Positions 1 through 10,200 of a DNA stretch of 64,000 nt are shown piece by piece; position 1 is the first letter of the stretch; each line of letters opens with the position of its first letter. Position numbers and translations under genes: made by a program. The stretch is from Paraburkholderia sp. SOS3 (GTDB taxonomy: Bacteria > Pseudomonadota > Gammaproteobacteria > Burkholderiales > Burkholderiaceae). The notes beneath the pieces are model-generated. The model saw only the letters and a list, made by a program, of their open reading frames with translations. It ran no database searches and was not told where the DNA came from. Location: assembly GCF_001922345.1 (NCBI RefSeq), contig NZ_CP018811.1, forward strand, positions 2,914,001-2,978,000, in the 5' to 3' direction.

Positions 1-84
1 GATCCGGTCCGGTTGTGCGAAAGCGCTATTGTCGCGCACGCGCGGACGATTACCGAACCGGTCAGCCGGGACGGGACCTCTTCG

Positions 85-801
85 TCACTCGTGCCTGCCG
101 TTCGGCGCTTTCCTGTCGCCCATCTCGTCAGCCGCGAACTCGATCAGGTCGCGCGAGGCCGCCTCGGCTTCGGCCGCATCGTGACGCTCGATCGCTTCGA
201 CCACACGCGTGTGCTTGCGGATCACCTCGTCCCACACCGCCTGGTCCGCGTTCACGAACTGGGTCGATGCCGATAAGGCGCCACGCACGATCGCAGCCAT
301 CTGCTGGAAGAACTGGTTGCCACTGGCAATGACTATCCGCGTGTGCAACAGTTCGTCGGCCGCCTGGTGACCCGGGTCGTCCGGCCGCATGACGCGAAAG
401 CTCTCGAACGCCTCGCGGATCGCCGCGATATCCGCCGCGTTGCCGCGTTTGGCCGCCTGAGCGGACGCGCGCGGCTCGATCAGCATCCTGAACTCGATCA
501 CGTCGCGCAGGAACTCGGGATCGGGCTTCGCGCGAAACCGCCAGCTCACGACGTCTTCGTCGATCATCCGCCAGTCGCGCATCGGCCTGATGCGCGTGCC
601 GATCTTCGGACGCACATCGAGCATGTGACGGGCGAGCAGCATCGACAGCGCCTCGCGCATCACGGTGCGGCTCACGTCGAACTCTTTCGACAGCACGTCT
701 TGCGGAGGCAATACAGCACCGTATTTTTCTTCGACGATCCCCGTAACGAGACCGTCCATTACCTTGCTGACGAGCGACCGCTCCTTCGTTGCCTGTTCCA
801 T
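85..801 (-). CDS. GntR-family regulator with FCD ligand domain
   Basis: This 238-residue protein has an N-terminal winged helix (residues ~10-75, with the motif SRTVMREALSMLLA) followed by an all-helical FCD ligand-binding domain that keeps conserved histidines (LLHTRIV, KHTRVV). The segment after the wing (WRMIDEDVVSWR) resembles DgoR-type repressors of sugar-acid catabolism, so a sugar-acid effector is plausible but not shown. The start is backed by a GGGGAGAAA ribosome binding site directly upstream. An 18-base perfect palindrome lies about 105 bases upstream (906-923) and could be its own operator. No catabolic operon is visible in the window, so the target genes are unknown. Confidence 0.88.
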   Translation of the reverse strand: MEQATKERSLVSKVMDGLVTGIVEEKYGAVLPPQDVLSKEFDVSRTVMREALSMLLARHMLDVRPKIGTRIRPMRDWRMIDEDVVSWRFRAKPDPEFLRDVIEFRMLIEPRASAQAAKRGNAADIAAIREAFESFRVMRPDDPGHQAADELLHTRIVIASGNQFFQQMAAIVRGALSASTQFVNADQAVWDEVIRKHTRVVEAIERHDAAEAEAASRDLIEFAADEMGDRKAPNGRHE

Positions 802-2066
802 ATCTTTCTCCCCGACTCGGCGTTTGGTACCCGTTGATCACGCGCTTCATGTGCCTGTAGTCGTACTTATTTCGACACGTTGCTTGCTTCGATACGCATG
901 CGCCAGTTAGGAAACTTCCTAACAGGGTTATCCCTCTTACGAATTGTTTCGTTCGTGCAACGCGAGATGAAGCGAAGCACGCCTGGCCGCGATACCACAT
1001 ACGCCGAGCTGGAAATTTTGCATTGCCTGGCGTCCCCGACAGCAAACTTATGCAGTACCCGCAATCGATTGGAACAGACGATTAACCGCAAATTCTGTGC
1101 GAGGGAACACACAGCCAAACGTGATTGCTCGTACAACACACGTAACGTGTGACGTATTTCTCTTCGCGCTGTGCATGCGCGCGAATCGGACACCAATCAT
1201 GTGTTCACGGCGCGCCTGAAAGCCTCGCTCGCTATGCGCTACATACGCGACGTCCGGCGGCGGTAAATTCATTCGTTATCCTCGCTATTCATGAGATATA
1301 TGCGCGACGAGGGCGCCAGAAGGCCGGGCGAAGAAGCGGAGCGGATACCGTCATTACTCTGTTTAAAGTTGACGATACAAGTGCGACACCGCACGTCCGG
1401 AAGTCTGCCGATACTGCCATCGGATGCGAACAGTGCGGTGCTGAACGGCGAATATTCGCATGCAGCCGCAAGATCGGCCCTGTGGTGTGCGTAGCGCCTC
1501 GTGTCACGCGCGTCGAGTGTCGGAGCGCGTCCAACAGCCGGATTTTTTCCGACGCGATAAGCGCAGTTCGCGCCGCTGTTGTGTTCGCCAGCGCACGCAA
1601 GCGATAGAACACAACTGAATCATTTCTGGCACAACCCGGTCGCGCGTGTAAAACCAGTTGAATCGCGTGTCGGGAGCGCGAGCGCACGCGTCCCACAACG
1701 CGAATGAAGTCAGATAAATCTAATATTATCAATCACTTGCATCAGACGAAATTAGATTTCGAAGGCTCTACTGGGCGCAGATTGCGTTTTACAGAATTGA
1801 AACAAAAACACACATTTCGCCCGGTCCAGGACGCCCGCCGCGCTCGTTGCATCGCATCAGCGCTCGTTGTGCGACCGGTTGGCATAGTCCTCGCTAAAAG
1901 TGAGGCGCAACACACATGCACGGACGCAAATGGCGCTTGACGCTCGACGCGCACCGCATTACGGGGCCGTTCCCGCCCCCTCGGCCGCCCGCCAGGCGGC
2001 GCAGCGCGAGGCGACGGAAACGGAATACAACAGAAGCCGCAAGCGGCTTCGATGCGAGGACCGATT
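802..2066. other. 1.26-kb region without a convincing gene
   Basis: Short open frames exist on both strands, but none has a good ribosome binding site together with a protein-like composition. The stretch holds the palindrome at 906-923 and a relatively AT-rich segment around 1700-1850 that probably carries the promoter of the downstream Crp-family gene. I see no tRNA, IS or CRISPR signature here. Confidence 0.5.
906..923. promoter_or_regulatory. 18-base perfect palindrome, candidate operator
   Basis: Two 8-base arms (GTTAGGAA and TTCCTAAC) flank a 2-base spacer, about 105 bases upstream of the GntR-family gene. Such symmetry fits a dimeric regulator. Related sequences occur at 49171-49184 and 60488-60507. 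The identity of the protein that binds is inference. Confidence 0.5.
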
Positions 2067-2801
2067 ATGCTCACCCTTCAATCCGATCTGCACGGCAACC
2101 ACCTGCTCGGGGCTCTTCCGTCGCATGAGTGGCAGGCGCTGGCGCCCCATCTCGAACTCGTTCACCTGCGCGCCGAGCAACTGTTGTGCGACTCCGCGCA
2201 GCGCATTCACCATGTGTACTTTCCGACCACCGCGATCATCTCGATGCTCTCGACGATGGAAGACGGCGGCTCGGTCGAGATCGCCGCTGTGGGCCGCGAA
2301 GGGATGACGGGCGTACCGATTCTGACCGGCGGCGAAACGATGCCGAGCCGCGTGCAGGTGCAATCGGCCGGCTTCGCCTACCGCATGACCGCACAGTGCC
2401 TCAAGCAGCAGTTTGCGCGTTCGGACTTCCTGCGCCGCCTGATGCTGCTCTACATGCACGTGCTGCTCACGCAGGTCGCGCAAACGGCGGCGTGCAACCG
2501 GCACCATTCGCTGAACCAGCAGTTGTGCCGCTGGCTTCTCATCGAAGTGGACCGCACCGCGTCGAACGAGCTGACCGTCACGCAGCAGCTGATCGCGGAC
2601 ATGCTCGGCGTGCGCCGTGAAGGGATCACCGAAGCGGCCGGCAAGCTCCATAACGAAGGGCTCATTCATCACAGCCGCGGCCATATCAAGGTGCTCAACC
2701 GCGTGGGACTCGAAGCAAAGGCATGCGAATGCTACGGACTCGTGCGGCGCGAATTCGATCGTCTGCTGCCGCGTCTGCGCCAGGCCGAAGCGGTCAGCTG
2801 A
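2067..2801 (+). CDS. Crp/Fnr-family transcriptional regulator
   Basis: The 244-residue protein has an N-terminal cyclic-nucleotide-binding-type beta barrel (FPTTAIISML, then VEIAAVGREGMTGV) and a C-terminal Crp-type winged helix (residues ~165-225, LTVTQQLIADMLGVRREGIT). The canonical cAMP-contact residues of Crp are not obvious, so the ligand is unknown. Of two in-frame ATGs, 2067 is chosen over 2052 because GCGAGGA lies six bases before it. The gene is co-oriented with the phosphopantetheinyl transferase and NRPS/PKS genes downstream but separated by ~330 bases. It may regulate them; that is inference from position only. Confidence 0.85.
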   Translation: MLTLQSDLHGNHLLGALPSHEWQALAPHLELVHLRAEQLLCDSAQRIHHVYFPTTAIISMLSTMEDGGSVEIAAVGREGMTGVPILTGGETMPSRVQVQSAGFAYRMTAQCLKQQFARSDFLRRLMLLYMHVLLTQVAQTAACNRHHSLNQQLCRWLLIEVDRTASNELTVTQQLIADMLGVRREGITEAAGKLHNEGLIHHSRGHIKVLNRVGLEAKACECYGLVRREFDRLLPRLRQAEAVS

Positions 2802-3135
2802 GCGGGTCGCGACAAGACCGTCGCAGCGGGCCACCATGCGGGCCATCGCGTCGTAGCGGTTCAAAACAACGACAACAACAGTTCGACTTCCCAGGCACTG
2901 CGCGCCGCCTGGACGCACGCCGCCAGCGTGCGGGCGCGTGGATCGCCGCGTGGCAGCGCTTCTCGCAACAACGCAACAACAAATGAACGGGGAAACGGCG
3001 GGCCGCGGCCGCATGTGCGGCTCCTGCCTTGCCGGTCTGGCGCAGATGCCTGATCGCCGGCCACGTCGAATCACGTTGCGCACGCAACGTTTCACGACGC
3101 GAGATCGGGCCGCCGTCAGTTCAATCGAGGCTTCC
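2802..3135. other. 334-base intergenic region
   Basis: Nothing recognisable is found between the Crp-family gene and the phosphopantetheinyl transferase. There is no strong terminator hairpin, so read-through is possible. A promoter for the biosynthetic locus could lie here, but no clear consensus is visible. Confidence 0.4.
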
Positions 3136-3843
3136 ATGTCTGCTTTGCTGACACCGCCATCCGCACACGAAGTGCATGTCTGGCAGTGGCATCTCGATGT
3201 CGGCGATGACGATATCGACCGGTACTGGCAAACGCTATCGACGCAGGAGCGCGAGCGCACCAACCAGTTCCGTTTCGACCGGCATCGCCGCCGTTACGTC
3301 GCAGGACGAGCCGAACTGAGGCGGCTGCTCGGCCGCTATCTCGGGTTGCCGCCGCACGCCGTCTCCATCGACTATGGTTCGGATGGCAAACCTTTCTGCA
3401 CATCCGCGCCGCGTGGACGGCCGATCTGCTTCAACCTCAGTCATAGCGAGCATACGGCCGCGCTTGCCGTCTCGAGCGGTTTCGAAGTCGGCATCGATGT
3501 CGAGCATGTGCGCCCGATCGAGGCGTGCGTGCCGGTCGAAGTTTTTTCCTTTCGCGAACACGCGGAATTCATCGCATTGCCAGACGCGCAACAGCAAGCG
3601 GTCTTCTTCGAAAGCTGGGCGCGCAAAGAGGCCTGCCTGAAGGCGCTCGGCACCGGCTTCACCTTGCCACCCGATCATTTCGAATTCGATCTCTCTATTC
3701 GCGGCGATACCGTCCCGCGTTTTGTCGGCGGCGAAGCCGAAGAGGCGGCGCATTGGCGCATCGGCGACCTCTCTTTGAGTCCGACGTGCGCGGGAGCGGT
3801 GGCTGCGCGCTGCACCGACTGGTCGATTGTCAGGATGAATTGA
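3136..3843 (+). CDS. Sfp-type 4'-phosphopantetheinyl transferase
   Basis: This enzyme moves the phosphopantetheine arm of coenzyme A onto a serine of carrier-protein domains. The 235-residue protein carries both family signatures: GIDVEHV, with the magnesium-binding Asp and Glu, and WARKEACLKALGTGF. The N-terminal half holds the CoA-binding region typical of the longer Sfp/AcpT class, and the length is normal for that class. The ATG at 3136 is preceded by ATCGAGG at proper spacing; the open frame reaches further upstream but that part is low-complexity and non-conserved. Its position directly before the NRPS/PKS gene makes the four carrier domains of that protein the obvious substrates. Confidence 0.93.
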   Translation: MSALLTPPSAHEVHVWQWHLDVGDDDIDRYWQTLSTQERERTNQFRFDRHRRRYVAGRAELRRLLGRYLGLPPHAVSIDYGSDGKPFCTSAPRGRPICFNLSHSEHTAALAVSSGFEVGIDVEHVRPIEACVPVEVFSFREHAEFIALPDAQQQAVFFESWARKEACLKALGTGFTLPPDHFEFDLSIRGDTVPRFVGGEAEEAAHWRIGDLSLSPTCAGAVAARCTDWSIVRMN

Positions 3844-4276
3844 CCGCCGGCGCGTCGGCGCGTCGGCACGGCGGCGCACGCGACGGGATGCGTTCGAACC
3901 GGCCCACCGCGCGCGGCATTCACGGCCACGGCACTCACCACGTTGCTACATGAAAGCTTCGGGTAACCGCCCGGGTACGGTGGCCATTTTCAGCCCGCCA
4001 TGCCGCGCTTCGTCCAACGCGGATAGACGCCCTGCGCACGGGCGTTCGCGGCTGTTGCGTTGTTGCATCGTTCGTGCGACGGCGTACGGATAGCGATGCC
4101 GCGGAAGACTAACTTTCACTTGCGGCGGATTTCGCGCTCGAGACACGGGGGTCGGGCGCGCAAAGGCTCCTGCCGCTTGCCTCCCGTGACCGCCGCCGTT
4201 GTGTGTGCTCGCTGCGCGCTTATCGCCAGACGTAGCCAGGTACAAGGCTTTCATCGAAATAATTGGAGAGCGGCAA
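3844..4276. other. 433-base leader before the NRPS/PKS gene
   Basis: No gene is supported here. A GGAGAG ribosome binding site at 4265-4270 precedes the NRPS/PKS start. I could not recognise a promoter or a riboswitch-like fold by eye. Confidence 0.4.
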
Positions 4277-7200
4277 ATGTCACACAGAGATGGATTTCCA
4301 GGCGACACGCCGGGCTGGACCGCTCATGGACCTGGCGTCGCAGCGCGCTTCGATGCCGTATGTGCGGAATCTGGCCATCATCTTGCTGTGATCGACGCGA
4401 CCGGTGACGAAACGTATGCCGCACTCGGCGTTCGCTCGGCCCGCATTGCAACGGTCCTGCGCGAAATGGGTCTTGCGCGCGGCGATCGTTGCGCGATCAT
4501 GGTTCCGCGCAGCCGGGACACGCTCGCATTGATTCTTGCGATCCTGCGCCTCGATGCGGTCTATGTGCCGCTCGATCCGGCCTATCCGAAAGCGCAACTC
4601 GATTTCATCGTGGCCGATTGCGCGCCGAAGCTCGTCATCGCAGAAGCCGCGGCGCTCGCCAGCATCGGCGAGCTCGACGCAGCGATGGTCGATCTCGCCG
4701 ATATCGTCGCCTCGTCGCAGGCAGCCGCTCCCGCTGCGCTCGCGACGTGCAATGCCGACGACCCTGCCTACGTCATGTACACATCGGGCTCGACCGGCAA
4801 GCCCAAGGGCGTGATCGTGCCGCATCGCGCGATTCTGCGCCTCGTGCGCGGCCAGAGCTTCGCCGCGCTGTCGGCAGGCACGCGCTTTCTCAATCTTGCG
4901 CCACTCGCGTTCGACGCAAGCACGCTCGAAATCTGGGGGCCGCTGCTGAACGGCGGTTGCGCCGCCATCATCAACGAGGTTCAGCCTTCGCTCGATACGA
5001 TCGCCACCGAAATGGCACGGCTCGACGTCACGAGCGCGTGGCTGACGGCCGGCCTCTTCAACGCACTCGCCGACTATCGGCTCGAAGCGTTCATGCCGCT
5101 CAAGGAGGTGCTGACGGGCGGCGACGTGCTCTCGCCTGCGCACGTGCGCAAGGTCATGCAGGCGCATCCGGGCCTGCAGATCGTGAATGGCTACGGCCCG
5201 ACCGAGAACACGACCTTCACCTGCTGCTACCGCATTCCGCGCGACGGCGACGCCCTCGCAAACGGCGAGGCCGTTCCGATCGGCGACGCGATCGCCGGCA
5301 CGCGCGTCTACATCGTCGACGACAAGCTTGCGCCCGTGGTCGACGGGGAAATCGGCGAGCTCGTCACGGGCGGCGACGGCGTGGCGCTCGGCTACCTGAA
5401 TCGCAGCGAACTGACGACGGAAAAATTCATCGACGATGTGTTCGCGCCCGGCGGCAAGCTCTATCGCACCGGCGACCTGGTCCGGCGGCGCCCCGACGGC
5501 GCCATCGATTTCCTCGGCCGCAACGACCGTCAGATCAAGATCGCCGGCAAGCGCATCGAACTCGACGAGATCGAGCATGCGCTGCGTGCGGCGCCCGGCG
5601 TCGCCGATGCGGCCGTGGCCGCATTCGAAGGCCGCCGGGGCAAGTCCATCGCGGGCTTCGTGAAGGCCGGCGCCGCCGATGCCAACGCTGCGACCGTCTT
5701 CGTCGACGGTCTGCGCGCCCATCTCAAGGCTGTGGTACCCGACTACATGGTGCCGGCGGAACTGCGTGTCCTCGCGGAGTTTCCGCTGACGCCGAACGGC
5801 AAGGTCGACCGCAAAGCGCTGCTCGCGAGCCTCGATACGCCTGCCGCCGCACCAGCGGCACCGGCGGACGACGATGCGGCGGACCACGATTTCGCCGGCA
5901 GGCTCGCATCCGTGTTCGAAGGATTGCTCGGCCACCCCGTCGAGCGCCGCTCGAACTTCTTCGATCTCGGATTGCGCTCGCTCGATCTGATGCGCGCGCA
6001 CGCGATCATCGTGCGAGACGTGGCGGCGAACGTCGCGCTCGTCGATCTGTTCCGGCATCCGAATGTCGAGGCGCTGGCCGCCCATCTGCGCACCACGCTC
6101 GAGTTGAACAGCAATGAAACATTCCAGCGCAGCCGACATACGCGCGGCAGCGCACACAGCGGCGCGATCGCCGTGATCGGCATGTCCGGACGATTTCCCG
6201 GCGCACGCGATGTCGCCGGACTGTGGGCCAATATCCTGGCGGGCCGCGACTGCATCACGCGTTTCGACGTCACCGAGCTCGAAGACACGTTCGACGAACG
6301 TTCACGCCGCGAAGCGCATTACGTGAAGGCGCGGCCGATCCTCGCCGACGTCGACCGCTTCGATGCGGGCTTTTTCGGCGTGCTGTCGCGCGAGGCGGCG
6401 CTGACCGATCCGCAACAGCGCCTGTTCCTCGAGATCGCGTGGGAAGCATTCGAAGACGCCGGCTATGACCCGGCCACGATCGCCGGTGCAGTCGGCGTGT
6501 TCGCCGGCACGTCGATGAACACGTATTTCCTCAAGCATGTGCTGTCCGATCGTGGCGTCATCGACGAATTCACGAGCCAGTTCCAGATCGGCGAGTATCA
6601 GAAGCTGGTCGGCGCCGGCGATTTCGTCGCAACGCGCACCGCGTACAAGCTCGGCCTCACGGGGCCCGCCGTTTCGGTACAGACCGCATGCTCGACCTCG
6701 ATGACCGCGATCGGCATGGCCGTCGAGAATCTTCGCTCGGGACGTTGCGACATGGCGCTGGCCGGCGGCGTATCGGTCACGTTCCCGCAAAAGCGCGGCT
6801 ACTTCTACGAGGAAGGCGGAATGGGCTCGCCCGACGGCGTGTGCCGCCCGTTCGATGCCAACGCGCAAGGCACGGTGTTCGGCTGCGGCGCCGGCGTCGT
6901 CCTGCTCAAGCGTCTCGAGGACGCGCTCGCCGACGCAGATTCGATCTATGCGGTGATCCGCGGTGTCGGCATCAACAACGACGGCGCCGACAAGGTCGGC
7001 TTCACTGCACCGAGCGTCGATGCGCAGGCGCGCGCGATTGCGATCGCGCACGCCGAAGCCGGCATCGATCCGGCCTCGATCGGCTATATCGAGGCCCACG
7101 GCACCGCGACGCCGCTTGGCGACCCGATCGAATTCGCCGGCCTCGTGCAGGCGTTTCGCCTCGGCGGCGTCGAAGGCGGCCAGTACTGCGCGCTCGGTTC

Positions 7201-10200
7201 GGCCAAGGCCAACGTCGGACATCTCGACGCGGCCGCCGGCGTGACCGGATTTATCGCGGCGTCGCTCGCGCTGCGCGACCGCGTCTTGCCGCCGCTGCTG
7301 CATTTCGGCACGCCGAATCCGGCCATCGATGTCGCGAACAGCCCGTTCTTCTTCAACACGGCAGCGCGTCCGTGGGCCGATGGCCCGACGCCGCGCCGGG
7401 CCGGCGTCAGTTCGTTCGGCGTCGGCGGCACCAACGTCCATGTGCTGCTCGAGGAAGCACCCCGCCCTGTCGATGCATGCATGCGCGCATCCGAATCGGG
7501 TCTGCAGATCCTGCCGCTGTCGGCACGCAGCGCGGCCGCGCTCGAACGCGCGAAGGCCAATCTCGCGCAGCACCTCGCAACGCATCCCGGGCTCTCGCTC
7601 GCCGACGTGGCCACGACACTGCAAACGGGCCGCCGTGCTTTCCCGCGCCGCGCCGTCGTGATCGCCGACAGCGTCGAGCAGGCGCAGGCCAGACTCGGCA
7701 AAGGCGCAATCGAAGCGCAGGCGCCGCAGGCCGCCCCTGCGGTCGTTTTCATGTTTCCGGGACAGGGCGCGCAGTATCCGGGCATGGGCGACGCACTCTA
7801 CCGCAGCGAGCCCGTCTATCGCCACTGGATCGATAAGGGTGCCGAAGCATTGGCCGCGCATGTCGGTCTCGATATCAGGACCCTGCTCTTCAGCGAGACG
7901 CCCGAAGGCGACGATACGCCGCACCCGATCCGTTCGACGATCTACGCGCAGCCCGCGCTGTTCCTCGTCGAATATGCGCTCGCGCAACTGTGGATCTCGC
8001 GCGGCATCAAGCCGGCCGCGATGATCGGCCATAGCGTCGGCGAGCTCGTCGCGGCCTGCGTGGCCGAAGCGATCTCGTTCGAGGACGCGCTGTATCTGAT
8101 CGCGCGGCGCGGTGCGCTCATGCAATCGGCCGAGCCGGGCGCGATGCTGGTCGTGCGCCTGCCCGAGGCCGAACTCGTGCCCGTGCTGCCCGACGACGTC
8201 GACCTTGCGGCCATCAACGCGCCGTCGCTGAGCGTCGTGGCGGGTCCGTTCGCGGCCATCGAAGCGTTCGAGGCACAGCTCAAGGCGAGCGACATCGAGC
8301 ATCGCCGGCTGCACACGTCGCATGCGTTTCACTCGCGCATGATGTCAGGCGTCGTCGACGATCTCGCCAAAGTCGCCGATACGCTCGCCTTCGCACCGCC
8401 GAAAATTCCGTATGTGTCGTCGGTCACCGGACAGTGGGCATCGATGGACGAGCCCGTGCAAGGACATTACTGGGCGAGCCACTGCCGCAACGTCGTGCGC
8501 TTCAGCGACGCACTGGCCACGGTGACGGGAGAAAGCAAGCCGCTCCTGCTCGAAATCGGCCCCGGCCGGACGCTGTCGACGTTCGTCATGCAGGGCTTGC
8601 CCAAAGACCGCCATCAAGGCGCGATTGCCTCGCTGCCCGACTTCGCCACGCGCGAGCGCGAACTTGCGGTGCTTGCCGAGGCGACCGGGCGGCTGTGGCT
8701 GAACGGCGTCACGCCAGACTGGAAAACAGTCCAGACCGCAGGCGCGCGCCGCATCTCGCTGCCCACGTATCCATTCGAACCGGAACGGCATTGGATCGAT
8801 GCCCCGGCCACCGCTTCTTCACGTCAACCGGTAACGACCGCCGCGGCAACGACCGCAGCGGCGATTGCCGCTCCCGCATCAGCCGACGCAATCACCGAGA
8901 CCGCCCAGACCGCCATGTCCCAGACCGTTCAAATCGACCGCAAACCGCGCCTTATCGCCGAACTCGCTTCACTGCTTGCCGAGATGTCCGGCGAGGCGCC
9001 CGATACGTCCAATCCTGACGTGACCTTCTGGGATCTCGGTTACGACTCCCTGTTCATGGGGCAAGTCTCGCGGCAACTGCGGCGCCGCTACGACGTGACG
9101 ATCAGCTTCCGGCAGATCATGAGCGACTATCCGACGCTGCCGACGCTCGCGCAGTTCCTCGATGGCGCGTTGCCGCCCGATCCGGAGCAGCCGGCGGTGG
9201 CCGCAGCTCCTGCCGCAACCGAAGCCGCGGCCGCCGCTGCGCCGTTCGCCATTGCAGCAGCGGCTGCGCCTGTCGCGACCGCACCGGCCGCCATGGTCGC
9301 GTCGTCCGCCCCAACGACGGCCGCGCCGTTCGCCTCGGTCCCGGCCACGGGGGAAATCCAGTCCGTGTTTCGCGACCAGCTTGCCGCGATGCAGTCGCTG
9401 ATGTCGCGTCAGCTCGAGTTGCTGCAAGGCGCGCCGCTGGCCGCCCCGCAGCCCGTAGCGGCCATTCGGGCGTCCGCGCCGGGCGCCGTGCCCGCATCGA
9501 CCGCCGCGCCGGCTGCGGCGGCCGCCCTGCCCGCACCTGCTGCACCTGCCGCGCCCGCTGCGGCCCCTGGCCGCGCCGCCGGCCCCGAAATCAGATTCGA
9601 CGAAAACCGGCCGTCGCGCTTCGCCGCCTACAAGCCTGGCGCAACGAGCTCCGCCCAGATGACGGACGGACAAAAGGCGTTCATCGAGGACCTGTCCGCG
9701 CGCTACTCGGCAAAAACGCCGACCTCCAAGGCCCGCACGCAGTCGTATCGCGCCGTGCTGGCCGATCCGCGCACCGCGAGCGGCTTTCGCGAGGAATGGA
9801 AGGAACTCGTCTATCCGATCGTCGCCCAGCGTTCCAAAGGCTCGAAAATCTGGGATGTCGACGGCAACGAATACATCGATCTCGTCAACGGCTACGGACA
9901 AACCGCGTTCGGCCATACGCCCGATTTCGTCGTCGACGCCGTCAACGCGCAGATGCAGGAAGGTTTCGCGATCGGCCCGCAATCGCCGCTCGCGGGCGAA
10001 GTCGCGCGCATGTTCGCCGAGATCACGGGGCATCAGCGCGTCACCTTCTGCAATACGGGTTCCGAAGCCGTGATGGCCGCGATGCGCCTTGCACGTACGG
10101 TCACCGGCAAGGAAAAAGTAGTCTGCTTCGACGGCGACTACCACGGTCAGTTCGACGAAGTGCTCGTCAAGCCGGGCAGCGAAGCCGGTGTGCCGCGCGC

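Noticed and set aside
1149..1607. 152-codon open frame in the gap after the GntR-family gene
   Set aside because: There is no ribosome binding site, and the Arg/Ser/Cys-rich sequence has no recognisable fold. Overlapping frames on the other strand look equally plausible, so it was not called.
4277..6120. First adenylation domain as a fatty-acyl or aryl-acid ligase (starter acid)
   Set aside because: The conserved aspartate of amino-acid-activating domains is present (FDAS) and the code resembles amino-acid codes, so an amino-acid starter is preferred.
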